From assembly GCF_002887735.1 (NCBI RefSeq), contig NZ_PKQP01000001.1, positions 372,001-436,000 of the forward strand: a stretch of DNA of 64,000 nucleotides. The letters run 5' to 3'. Under the pieces are notes generated by a model. It saw only the letters and a list, made by a program, of their open reading frames with translations, did not search any database and was not told the origin of the DNA. The DNA is from Stenotrophomonas bentonitica. GTDB taxonomy: Bacteria; Pseudomonadota; Gammaproteobacteria; Xanthomonadales; Xanthomonadaceae. The position numbers were made by a program, and so were the translations under genes. Below are positions 56,825 through 64,000 of this stretch, one piece after another (the stretch's first letter is position 1; each line of letters opens with the position of its first letter).

Positions 56825-57463
56825 TCACGGGGTGGACTGCACCGAAATGCTCAGTTGGTTTGCGGTGGCGTTGCCGGATCCCGCGATCTGATTGAGTTGC
56901 AGGACGCCGTCGAATCCCTGCAGTGCGGAGGCTTCGACCGCCACCCTGCGAGTTCCGGCCGACCGACCGCTGTTGACGGCCCCCTGCCCCCCTGCTGACG
57001 CGAGCGCGCCCGACGCGGCCAAGGCCTCGTCGTTCGTTTCGCGTATGCCCTGTTGCGCCAGCGTGGCGGTGACGACGTTGAGCGTCGCGTTGCCATTACC
57101 GCTGGCCTGGTTGATCGATGCGACGCCGCTGGCGCCGTTCAGTGCCTGGCCGCCGATCGTGGCGCTGGCGTCCATGGCGGTGTCGCTGATGCTGAGGTTG
57201 TTGGACTGCTGCTGGCGCGCATCGACGTTGATGTGGGCGTTGCGGCCGTTGGCGATGCCCATCAGGTTGGCCTGCTGATTGAGATCACCGGCGGCCATGT
57301 TGACGGTCATGGCGCCATCGGCGCCGGCCAGGGTGCGGCCGTCGATGCGGCTCTGGTTGAGATAGGACAGCATCGCGGCGTAGTCGTTGCCCTGCTGGGC
57401 ATGCGCGGCCAACGGCGCGAGCATCAGGCCCGTGAGCAGTGCGGTGCGCAGGACGGTGTTCAT
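56825..57463 (-). CDS. Secreted repeat protein, candidate minor amyloid subunit
   Basis: 212-residue exported protein. Signal peptide ends AHA near 22. It contains three imperfect copies of a repeat with the shape L-x-GA-x-G then VNxAAGxxNxQxN: near 45-72 (LAGADGAMTVNMAAGDLN), 105-130 (LNGASGVASINQASGNGN) and 185-210 (LQGFDGVLQLNQIAGSGN). The Q-x-G-x-N-x-A-like spacing recalls curlin repeats. The start ATG at 57461-57463 overlaps the previous gene's stop by 4 bases (ATGA). Likely minor subunit, nucleator or chaperone; not proven. Confidence 0.65.
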   Translation of the reverse strand: MNTVLRTALLTGLMLAPLAAHAQQGNDYAAMLSYLNQSRIDGRTLAGADGAMTVNMAAGDLNQQANLMGIANGRNAHINVDARQQQSNNLSISDTAMDASATIGGQALNGASGVASINQASGNGNATLNVVTATLAQQGIRETNDEALAASGALASAGGQGAVNSGRSAGTRRVAVEASALQGFDGVLQLNQIAGSGNATANQLSISVQSTP

Positions 57464-57990
57464 TTGCCGGGCCCGCCCGCAGGCTGGCCGAGCGGGAACT
57501 GGGCGAGCGCGCCGCGCACCTGGTCGCCTATGCCGCGGGTCGCGTTGCCGACCGCGCCCATGGGGCCGCCGATGGTGTTGCTGAACTGGCCGCTGGACAG
57601 CATGCCGCTGTCGGTGACCTTGCCGAGCGTGCCGTTGACGGTATGCCCGGTGACGCGCTCGATGGTGGTGGCGTTGCGCGGAATGCCGGCACCGGTGTTG
57701 GAGCCGAGCGAGGCGTAATCGTCGTCGCTGAGTTCATCCATGCCGGTGGAGGTGCCGAGGGCGTGGCCGATTTCGCGGCGCGGCGAGGGGTCTGCGATGA
57801 GGGCCATGCCCGGAGGTGCGGGGCGATAGGCCGGTCGTGCGGAGACGTCACGCAGGAGGACGATTTCGCCGGGCTGGGCCTTGACGCCCTGGCGTGCGCC
57901 GGAGGCGTTGGCGGCGGCCGGCACGGCGAGTGCGGCGGCGAGCAGCCACAGGGTGATGTGTCGTGTGCGGTGTGCGGCAACGCTGTCCAT
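57460..57990 (-). CDS. Secreted protein, first gene of the amyloid-like operon
   Basis: I do not recognise the family. 176-residue product with a signal peptide (cleavage near ANA, 31), a central stretch rich in Pro/Arg and a C terminus rich in Gly with TIGGPMGAVGNATRGIGDQVRG. It lacks the N/Q repeat of its neighbours. The start ATG at 57988-57990 has a perfect GGAGGT site 4-5 bases upstream and lies 33 bases downstream of the sigma-54 promoter core, which fixes the operon head here. A role as chaperone or assembly factor is only a guess. Confidence 0.6.
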   Translation of the reverse strand: MDSVAAHRTRHITLWLLAAALAVPAAANASGARQGVKAQPGEIVLLRDVSARPAYRPAPPGMALIADPSPRREIGHALGTSTGMDELSDDDYASLGSNTGAGIPRNATTIERVTGHTVNGTLGKVTDSGMLSSGQFSNTIGGPMGAVGNATRGIGDQVRGALAQFPLGQPAGGPGK

Positions 57991-58020
57991 GGCGACCTCC
58001 GATGACATGCGGAGGGGTGG

Positions 58021-58036
58021 AGCAGCATTCGTGCCA
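58021..58036 (-). promoter_or_regulatory. Sigma-54 (RpoN) promoter of the amyloid-like operon
   Basis: On the minus strand TGGCACGAATGCTGCT (58036 to 58021) has the -24 GG and -12 GC at the required 10-base spacing, and TGGCACG matches the -24 element fully. Only the first base of the TTGCW -12 box differs. The expected start lies about 20 bases before the first gene's ATG. Confidence 0.75.
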
Positions 58037-58097
58037 AGTTCCCAATGGCCGTGTTTCCGGGGTTTTCCTGCGGCGCGGGTTAATCGCACGCAACATT

Positions 58098-58108
58098 GCT
58101 GTTACAGC
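58098..58108. promoter_or_regulatory. 11-bp palindrome, candidate activator site 1
   Basis: GCTGTTACAGC is a perfect palindrome with a central T. It shares the TGTTACA core with the palindrome at 58191-58201. It lies 62 bases upstream of the -24 element. Confidence 0.5.
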
Positions 58109-58181
58109 GGCGTTAGCGTTTGTGCGTATGAATAGGTTTGGCGATGGACGGCGTTGCGCTGAGAGTCAAGCGCGGTGCGGG

Positions 58182-58211
58182 TGTATCACGGGTGTTACAC
58201 CGGGTGATACA
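58182..58211. promoter_or_regulatory. Nested inverted repeat, candidate activator site 2
   Basis: TGTATCAC (58182-58189) and GTGATACA (58204-58211) are perfect inverted repeats enclosing the palindrome GGTGTTACACC (58191-58201). This is about 150 bases upstream of the sigma-54 promoter, in the usual range for an enhancer. Confidence 0.55.
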
Positions 58212-58375
58212 GGGGGTTACGGTGCGGATTCAGGCTCGCCCCGGGTTTGCTTGTAAAGCCTCAGCCAGTCGCTTTGTCGTGAGGGCCGGCGATGCCAAGC
58301 CTCGCCAGCCCGCCAGACATCTGCCTGTTTGGCAGGAAGAAGCGACGATGCGAAAGCAGTTGCACACAAGCAAAA

Positions 58376-58399
58376 AAAGACCGGCTCTCGCCGGTCTTT
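58376..58399 (-). terminator. Terminator of the symporter gene
   Basis: 10-bp stem AAAGACCGGC / GCCGGTCTTT with a TCTC loop, followed on the minus strand by a long T-run (T7). Confidence 0.9.
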
Positions 58400-58421
58400 G
58401 GGTGCTGCGTCCGTGCCTGCA

Positions 58422-59750
58422 TCAGGACGTTCGTTCTTCGCCTTCATCCACGCCGAGGTTGGTGGATGGGTTGTCGTAGATCTCGCGGTCGAGCAGGCCG
58501 GTTTCCTTGGCGACGATGACCGGGACCAGCATCTGGCCGGTGACGTTGGTCATGGTGCGCATCATGTCGAGGATGCGGTCGATGGCGTAGAGGTAGCCGA
58601 TGGTTTCCAGCGGGAGATTGGCGGCGCTGAGGACGACGGTGGCCATCACGACGGCGGTGCCGGGGACGCCGGCGGTGCCGAAGCTGCCCAGGACCGAGGC
58701 GATCAGGACCACGATGTACTGCTCGGGGGTGAGCGGCACGCCGGTGTACTGGGCGATGAAGACGGCGCACAGGGCCGGATAGATCGCCCCGCAGCCGTCC
58801 ATCTTGATGCTGGCGCCGAGGGGGACGGCGAAGGAGGCGTAGTCCTTGTTGACGCCGAGGTTGTGGGTGATCGAGCGCATCGCGGCCGGCATGGCGGCGA
58901 AGCTGGAAGAGCTGACGAAGGCGACCTGCATGCCGGGGGCGGCGCCGCGGAAGAACTTGAGCGGGTTCAGGCCGTGCATGAGCAGCAGGCTGCCGTAGAC
59001 CACGACGATGTGCAGGGCGCAGGCGATGTACAGGGCGAGCACGAAGTTGCCGAGCGGCAGCAGTTTCTCAAAGCCGTAGCTGCCGACCAGGCCGGCGATC
59101 AGGCCGAAGGTGCCCAGCGGGGTGATCTCCAGCACGAAGCGGGTCACCTGGATCATGATCTCGCTCATCTGCCCGGTCAGCTTGCGTGCCTCGCTGACCT
59201 TGTCGCCGAGCTTGACCATGGCAAAGCCGAGCAGGCCGGCGAAGAAGATCACCGGGAGGATCGAGCCGCGGCCCGCGGCCAGCACGGTTTCACCGGCGCC
59301 ATTGATGCGGGTGCCGATGCCGGTCAACGCGTAGAAGACGTTGGAGGGCACGACATCCATCAGCACCTTGATCACGCTGGGTACTTCGCGCGGGGTGTAG
59401 CCGTGGTCCATGCTCAGGCTGAGCGCGCCGCTGCCCGGCTGCATGAGGGTGCCAACGCCCAGGCCCACGCACACGGCCAGGGCAGCGGTGATGATGAACC
59501 ACAGGAAGGTGCGCCCGCCCAAGGCTGCCACGGACTTCTGCCCGTGCAGCGAGGAAATGGCGTTGATCACGGCGAAGAACACCAGCGGCACCGCGATCAT
59601 CTTGATCAGGGTGACGTAGAGATCGCCGAGCGGGCCGAACCAGGTTTCGGCCGCCGGGCCGAGCAGCCAGCCGGCCAGTGCGCCCAGCACGAAGCCGCCG
59701 AGGACCCGTTGCCAGAAGGGGATCCGCAGCCAGGCAGAGACCAGCTTCAT
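58422..59750 (-). CDS. Dicarboxylate/amino acid:cation symporter (DAACS family)
   Basis: 442-residue inner-membrane carrier with the DAACS plan: eight helices and two re-entrant hairpins. Signatures are the Ser-rich hairpin FVSSSSFAAMP, the MDGCGAIYPALCAVFIAQ helix and the second hairpin GSFGTAGVPGTAVVMA. Members import glutamate, aspartate or C4-dicarboxylates with Na+ or H+; which one cannot be decided from sequence. ATG at 59748-59750 gives the typical short N terminus before helix 1. The C-terminal tail is polar and acidic (NLGVDEGEERTS). Divergent from the phosphatase gene. Confidence 0.9.
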   Translation of the reverse strand: MKLVSAWLRIPFWQRVLGGFVLGALAGWLLGPAAETWFGPLGDLYVTLIKMIAVPLVFFAVINAISSLHGQKSVAALGGRTFLWFIITAALAVCVGLGVGTLMQPGSGALSLSMDHGYTPREVPSVIKVLMDVVPSNVFYALTGIGTRINGAGETVLAAGRGSILPVIFFAGLLGFAMVKLGDKVSEARKLTGQMSEIMIQVTRFVLEITPLGTFGLIAGLVGSYGFEKLLPLGNFVLALYIACALHIVVVYGSLLLMHGLNPLKFFRGAAPGMQVAFVSSSSFAAMPAAMRSITHNLGVNKDYASFAVPLGASIKMDGCGAIYPALCAVFIAQYTGVPLTPEQYIVVLIASVLGSFGTAGVPGTAVVMATVVLSAANLPLETIGYLYAIDRILDMMRTMTNVTGQMLVPVIVAKETGLLDREIYDNPSTNLGVDEGEERTS

Positions 59751-59899
59751 GTGCGTTCCAGAGATGATTTGACAGCTAGGCACCTTAGCCCAAGCCGGGC
59801 CGCGGAACGAGGCGTGGACGGAAAATCAGCGTGTCATCGGCGTGCCTTGCGGCGTTCTGCATAATGAACGCCCGTTTCACATGTGAGATTCATTCATCC

Positions 59900-61612
59900 A
59901 TGTCCCGTTTCACGCCCTTGGTGGCTGCCGTCACCACCCTGCTGCTCGGCGCCTGCGCCAGTACCGCTCCCTCCTCCAGCGCCTCTGCCGGCGCGGTCCA
60001 GGTCGATGTGCCGGCCATTGCCCACCCCGCCGGGGAGACGCCGCAGTGGTGGTACCGCAGCGGCGCGGCACGGGCGGCCAGCACCGGTGCGATGGACGGC
60101 AAGGCCAAGAACGTCATCCTGTTCCTGGGCGACGGCATGAGCCTGACCACGGTGGCGGCGGCCCGCATCTTCGAGGGGCAGCGCAACGGGCACCCGGGCG
60201 AGGAGAACCTGCTGTCCTGGGAGCGCTTCCCGGCGACGGCGTTCAGCAAGACCTACAACACCGATTCGCAGACGCCGGATTCGGCGGGCACCATGACCGC
60301 GATCACCACCGGCGTGAAGACCCACATGGGCGCGATCGGCGTCAGCGCGGGCACCCGCAATGACTGCGCCGACAGCCTCGACAAGGGCCTGCTGACCTGG
60401 CTGCAGCTGGCCGACAGTGCCGGCATGGCGACCGGCGTGGTCTCCACCGCCCGCCTGACCCATGCCACCCCGGCAGCGACCTACGCGCACTCGCCGGAGC
60501 GCAACTGGGAGAACGACACCGATGTGCCGGAAGAGGCCAAGGCCGCCGGCTGCCGTGACATCGCCCAGCAGCTGCTGTCGACCTCGCGCTTCGGGCGCGG
60601 CCCGCTGGTCGCCCTCGGCGGCGGACGCGGTGAGTTCACCACGGTGGAAGAGCGCGATCCCGAGTACGACGACAAGGTCGGCCAGCGCCTGGACGGGCGC
60701 AGCCTGGTGACCGAATGGCAGCAGGCGCACCCGCAGGGCGCGTACGTATGGAACGCCAGGCAGCTGCAGGCGGCGGCCAATGCGCCGGCCATCCTGGGCC
60801 TGTTCGAGCCGGACCACATGCGCTACGAAGCCGAGCGCAAGGACGACCCGGCCGGTGAGCCGAGCCTGGCCGAGCTGACCAAGGCGGCGATCGCCAATCT
60901 GTCGCGCCATCAGGAAGGCTATGTGCTGATGATCGAGGGCGCGCGCATCGATCACGCCAACCACAGCGGCAACGCTTACCGGGCGCTGACCGATACGGTG
61001 GCGCTGTCCGATGCGGTGCGCGCCGCGGTCGAGGCCACCTCCGACCAGGACACGTTGATCATCGTCACCGCCGATCACTCCCACACGCTGAACTTCGTTG
61101 GTTACCCGGCCCGTGGCAACCCGATCCTGGGCAAAGTCAAGGACAAGGGGGGCGAAGACGGTGCCGGCAAGCTGGACCTGGCCCGCGATGGCCTCGGCCT
61201 GCCCTACACCACGCTGACCTACGCCAACGGCCCGGGCTACACCGGTGCCACCAACCAGCAGCCGGTCGGCCCGAAGCGCTACCCGCACAACCCGAGCAGC
61301 TTCGATCCGACCACGGGTCGGCCGGACCTGACCGCGGTGGATACCGAGCATCCCGATTACATGCAGGAAGCGCTGGTCCCGGCCAAGAGCGAATCGCATG
61401 GCGGCGAAGACGTCGGCATCTGGGCACGTGGCCCGGGCAGCAAGGCGGTCCGCGGCACGATGGAGCAGAACGCGATCTACCACATGATCGTGCAGGCCAC
61501 CCCGCGCCTGCGCCAGCGCCTGTGCGAAGCCGGCACCTGCGATGCCAAGGGCGTGCCGGTCGAGTTGCCCAAGCCGACCGCGTTCGAGCGCCAGGCGGGC
61601 GACAGCAAGTAA
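59900..61612 (+). CDS. PhoA-type alkaline phosphatase, lipoprotein
   Basis: 570-residue enzyme, exported with a lipobox (LLGAC, Cys19). The alkaline phosphatase metal and nucleophile motifs are complete: GDGM with Asp78, the nucleophile Ser128 in DSAGTMTAITTG, HANHSG, ADHSH and SESHGGEDV. It releases phosphate from organic esters in the periplasm or at the outer membrane; the lipid anchor keeps it cell-attached. ATG at 59900. The TAA overlaps the next gene as TAATG. No obvious Pho box was found upstream. Confidence 0.92.
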   Translation: MSRFTPLVAAVTTLLLGACASTAPSSSASAGAVQVDVPAIAHPAGETPQWWYRSGAARAASTGAMDGKAKNVILFLGDGMSLTTVAAARIFEGQRNGHPGEENLLSWERFPATAFSKTYNTDSQTPDSAGTMTAITTGVKTHMGAIGVSAGTRNDCADSLDKGLLTWLQLADSAGMATGVVSTARLTHATPAATYAHSPERNWENDTDVPEEAKAAGCRDIAQQLLSTSRFGRGPLVALGGGRGEFTTVEERDPEYDDKVGQRLDGRSLVTEWQQAHPQGAYVWNARQLQAAANAPAILGLFEPDHMRYEAERKDDPAGEPSLAELTKAAIANLSRHQEGYVLMIEGARIDHANHSGNAYRALTDTVALSDAVRAAVEATSDQDTLIIVTADHSHTLNFVGYPARGNPILGKVKDKGGEDGAGKLDLARDGLGLPYTTLTYANGPGYTGATNQQPVGPKRYPHNPSSFDPTTGRPDLTAVDTEHPDYMQEALVPAKSESHGGEDVGIWARGPGSKAVRGTMEQNAIYHMIVQATPRLRQRLCEAGTCDAKGVPVELPKPTAFERQAGDSK

Positions 61613-62184
61613 TGCATCGACTGCTTCGCAATGCAGCGAACAGGGGCCGTCTCGCGCGGCCCCTGCTGCTGGTGGCCGGTCTGTTCGCATCGCCGCTGGC
61701 CTTGGCCGCCGGCACCGACACCGGCACCGGCTGCACCGCCCTGACCCAGGAAGATGGGCTGCAGCCGCTGCCCGGTTGCCAGTGGCTCGATGGGCATCTG
61801 GAACTCGACGCGGCGTCCCTGGCGTCGCTGTCCTACGATCAGGACGGGCTGGCAGCGGTCTACGCCGGCGGTGGATTCCACTACGTCCGTGCCGATGGTC
61901 GTCAGTTGCCGGTGATCACCTTCGACAACGGCCCGGACTACGTTGTGGAGGGGTTGGTCCGTGGGCGTGTCGGGCAGCGCATCGGTTACTTCGATACCCA
62001 GCTGCGCCAAGCCTTTCCGGGCACGTTCGATTTTGGCTGGGCCTTCGATGACGGGGTGGCCCGCGTCTGCGAAGGCTGCCGTCCGGGCACGCCGGACGAC
62101 CACGGCCACATCGCGATGGTTGGCGGCACCTGGTATCGCATCGATCGGCAGGGGCGCCCGGCGATGGATGCCGGCACACCGTGA
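61612..62184 (+). CDS. WG-repeat-containing secreted protein
   Basis: 190-residue protein with a signal peptide (cleavage near ALA, 32). It contains KWG/WG-type beta repeats seen as GLAAVYAGGGFHYVRADG, GRVGQRIGYFDTQLRQAFPGTFDFGWAFDDG and GGTWYRIDRQG. Such modules form beta structures of unknown role. A pair of cysteines close to each other (VCEGC) is unusual for a WG protein and could form a disulfide. The ATG overlaps the phosphatase stop by one base (TAATG), so it is translationally coupled to it. Confidence 0.75.
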   Translation: MHRLLRNAANRGRLARPLLLVAGLFASPLALAAGTDTGTGCTALTQEDGLQPLPGCQWLDGHLELDAASLASLSYDQDGLAAVYAGGGFHYVRADGRQLPVITFDNGPDYVVEGLVRGRVGQRIGYFDTQLRQAFPGTFDFGWAFDDGVARVCEGCRPGTPDDHGHIAMVGGTWYRIDRQGRPAMDAGTP

Positions 62185-62248
62185 TTCCCGCGTGGCAACG
62201 TCGCCACGCAGCACCGATACTGCCGGTCTGCCTGAGATCGCACTTCCC

Positions 62249-63538
62249 ATGACCTCCCTGCTGCCGCCACCGCCCTCTGTCGTCCACCCTGTGCTGGTCG
62301 GCTTCAGCGGTGGGCTCGATTCCACCGTCCTGCTGCACTGGCTGGCCACCTCGCCGGCACAGCGGACGGCCGGCCTGCGCGCCGTGCATATCCATCACGG
62401 CCTGCAGGAACAGGCTGACGCCTGGACCGTGCACTGCACGCAGCTCTGTGCGCGCTGGAACATCCCGCTGCGGGTGATCCGCGTGCAGGTGCCGCGTCAC
62501 CAGGGACAAGGCCTGGAAGCCGCCGCGCGGCATGCGCGCCGTGAGGCGTTCGCTTCGCAGCTGCTGCCTGGTGAACACCTGGCCCTGGCCCATCACCGCG
62601 ATGACCAGGCCGAGACCTTCCTGATGCGTGCGCTGCGCGGCTCCGGCGTGGATGGGTTGGCCTCCATGCAGGTCACCAGCGCGTTTGGCGCCGGCACCGT
62701 GTGGCGGCCCTTGCTGGAGGTTCCGCGCAGTGCGTTGCGCGCACATGCGCAGGCCGAGGGGCTGGAGTGGATCGAAGATCCCAGCAATGCCAGCGATGAC
62801 GCCGATCGCAACTTCCTGCGGCTGCACGTGCTGCCGCAACTGCGCCAGCGCTGGCCGCAGGCCGATGCGGCATTCGCCCGGAGTGCCGCCTTGTGCGCGC
62901 AGTCCCAGCACCTGCTCGACAGTGCCGACCGCGACGCATTGGAACGCTGCAGCGTCGGCCCCGGTGTGATCGACTGCGCGCGGCTGCTGCGCCAGCCGCT
63001 CGAGCGCCGCGCCCGGTTGCTGCGGCACTGGGTGCGCGGCAGTGGCCTGCCGCCGCTGCCGGCAGCGGGCGTGGAGGCGGTCGAACGCGAGCTGCTCCCG
63101 GCTGCCCACCACGCCGATGCGCAGTTCGCCTGGCAGGGGGCACGCATCCGCCGCTGGCGCGGGCAACTGCACCTGCTCTCGGCCAGCCTGGCCTTGCCGG
63201 CCGACTGGAGCGTGCACTGGGATGGCCGCGCGCCGCTGGCATTGCCAGACGGTGGCGAGCTGCGCCTGCTTGGCACGGACGCCGGTTTCGATAGCCCGGT
63301 GCAGATCCGCGCACGCCGCGGCGGCGAGCGCATCCAGCTGCCCGGGCGCACGCATTCCCATGCGCTCAAAGACCTGCTGCAGCAGCAGGGCCTGCCGCCG
63401 TGGCAGCGCCGCCAGTTGCCGCTGCTGTTCGACGAGGACACATTGCTGGCCGCCGGTGACCGGGTCATCGGTGCCGCCCTGCAACCATGGCTGCTGGCCC
63501 ATCACGCGCAGTTGCAGTGGACACCCGGCGCGGCCTGA
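62249..63538 (+). CDS. tilS: tRNA(Ile)-lysidine synthetase TilS
   Basis: 429-residue ATP-dependent ligase that converts C34 of the tRNA-Ile CAU anticodon to lysidine, essential for decoding AUA. The N-terminal PP-loop reads SGGLDST (20-26), followed by HIHHGLQ, and the EHLALAHHRDDQAETFLMR segment. A C-terminal domain is present as usual in proteobacteria. ATG at 62249 gives a short N terminus; the frame is open further upstream but without family features. 36 bases before xseB. Confidence 0.94.
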   Translation: MTSLLPPPPSVVHPVLVGFSGGLDSTVLLHWLATSPAQRTAGLRAVHIHHGLQEQADAWTVHCTQLCARWNIPLRVIRVQVPRHQGQGLEAAARHARREAFASQLLPGEHLALAHHRDDQAETFLMRALRGSGVDGLASMQVTSAFGAGTVWRPLLEVPRSALRAHAQAEGLEWIEDPSNASDDADRNFLRLHVLPQLRQRWPQADAAFARSAALCAQSQHLLDSADRDALERCSVGPGVIDCARLLRQPLERRARLLRHWVRGSGLPPLPAAGVEAVERELLPAAHHADAQFAWQGARIRRWRGQLHLLSASLALPADWSVHWDGRAPLALPDGGELRLLGTDAGFDSPVQIRARRGGERIQLPGRTHSHALKDLLQQQGLPPWQRRQLPLLFDEDTLLAAGDRVIGAALQPWLLAHHAQLQWTPGAA

Positions 63539-63574
63539 ATTGACCCCGCCCGGCCAGCAGCCCACACTTGGCAC

Positions 63575-63835
63575 ATGGCAAAGAAGTCCCCCAATGAAAC
63601 CTCCCCGGTCGCCCACTTCGAGCAGTCGCTGGAAGAGCTGGAGCAGCTGGTGGAGAAGATGGAAACCGGCGAAATGAGCCTGGAGCAATCGCTCAGCGCC
63701 TACGAACGTGGCGTCGGCCTGTACCGCCAGTGCCAGCAGGCGCTGGAACAGGCCGAACTGCGCGTGCGCCTGCTCAGCGATCCGGCCCAGCCCGACACCG
63801 CGGTGCCATTCGACCCGCCCAGCCATGACGGTTGA
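63575..63835 (+). CDS. xseB: Exodeoxyribonuclease VII small subunit XseB
   Basis: 86-residue partner of XseA in single-strand DNA degradation. The small helical domain shows [43 protein letters not shown], the family core. It has the standard length and the Pro-rich tail. Its TGA lies 9 bases past the ispA ATG, so the two overlap by 11 bases, the classic xseB-ispA order. Confidence 0.95.
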   Translation: MAKKSPNETSPVAHFEQSLEELEQLVEKMETGEMSLEQSLSAYERGVGLYRQCQQALEQAELRVRLLSDPAQPDTAVPFDPPSHDG

Positions 63836-64000
63836 GGCCACGTTCGCGCGTTGGCGCGACCGGATCGAAAGCCAGCTCGACGCCAGCCTGCCCTCCCCGT
63901 CCGATGCCCCGCGTGGACTGCACCAGGCGATGCGCTATGCGGTGCTCGGGGGCGGCAAGCGCATGCGCCCGCTGCTGGTGTATGCCGGCGGCCGGATTTT
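63825..64000 (+). CDS. ispA: Polyprenyl (farnesyl) diphosphate synthase IspA, N-terminal part
   Basis: Only the first 58 codons are in the window. The segment [25 protein letters not shown] is the conserved opening of trans-isoprenyl diphosphate synthases (GGKRxRP binds the pyrophosphate of IPP). The Asp-rich motifs lie beyond the edge. Position directly after xseB fits ispA, usually followed by dxs. ATG at 63825, overlapping xseB by 11 bases. Confidence 0.9.
   Translation, partial: MTVEATFARWRDRIESQLDASLPSPSDAPRGLHQAMRYAVLGGGKRMRPLLVYAGGRI

Larger units (their letters stand above)
58000..58421 (-). other. Regulatory region upstream of the amyloid-like operon
   Basis: 421 bp without a gene, between the operon and the symporter gene. 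From the operon outward it contains the sigma-54 promoter (58021-58036), an 11-bp palindrome (58098-58108), a nested inverted repeat (58182-58211) and the symporter terminator (58376-58399). The stretch between 58212 and 58375 shows no clear signal. Confidence 0.7.

Noticed and set aside
54864..56891. Plus-strand frame opposite the large repeat protein, very rich in Val and Gly.
   Set aside because: It is the mirror of the Asn/Thr repeats on the other strand. It lacks a start signal and a ribosome-binding site, and the minus-strand gene has a signal peptide and operon context.
58329..59864. Long plus-strand frame opposite the symporter gene.
   Set aside because: Gly/Asp/His-rich shadow; the minus-strand product matches a transporter family throughout.

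Overview
The window looks like a chromosomal stretch of a high-GC gammaproteobacterium of the Xanthomonadaceae, most likely Stenotrophomonas or a close relative. The reasons are a xanthomonad-type gene set (trpF/truA/fimV/asd block, large TonB-dependent receptors, Clp/CRP-type operator) and many short GTAG-type palindromes between genes, which resemble the SMAG/REP elements of Stenotrophomonas. No rRNA, tRNA, CRISPR array, phage or insertion sequence was recognised. The genus call is inference.

Layout. 1-285 is the tail of a polysaccharide deacetylase. 358-5468 (minus) is trpB, a small lipoprotein gene, trpA, accD and glmM, with a divergent LysR regulator (trpI-like, 5564-6454). 6595-14602 (minus) holds prmB, aroC, a D-2-hydroxyacid dehydrogenase, asd, fimV, truA and trpF. 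14750-25228 is mostly housekeeping: SCO1-like copper chaperone and psd, rraB, a LysM lytic transglycosylase, a HerA-like ATPase, greB, rimO with a DUF3025 gene, dienelactone hydrolase with a HIT protein, and dcd.

25501-43416 is an envelope and nutrient-uptake region: an Oar-like TonB-dependent receptor, mrp, three tandem TonB-dependent receptors that are clear duplicates and share an upstream motif, then two tandem M13 peptidase homologues. The second of these has lost a zinc-binding histidine. 43516-50701 carries a rhomboid protease, an alkyltransferase-like protein, a DMT exporter, a glutathione reductase-like enzyme, a DUF418 membrane protein, slyD and two NlpC/P60 hydrolases, the second behind a perfect CRP/Clp-type site.

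The most interesting part is 50948-58211. A six-gene minus-strand operon encodes secreted repeat proteins, a C39 peptidase and an outer-membrane barrel with an N-terminal coiled coil. This architecture resembles the Fap functional-amyloid systems of Pseudomonas, although the repeat proteins lack the Fap CxxC tail. It starts behind a sigma-54 promoter (58021-58036) and is flanked at its far end by a convergent sigma-54 activator gene. Two near-identical 11-bp palindromes, one nested in a larger inverted repeat, lie upstream where activator sites are expected.

58422-64000 closes with a dicarboxylate/amino-acid:cation symporter, a PhoA-type alkaline phosphatase lipoprotein, a WG-repeat protein, tilS, xseB and the start of ispA.
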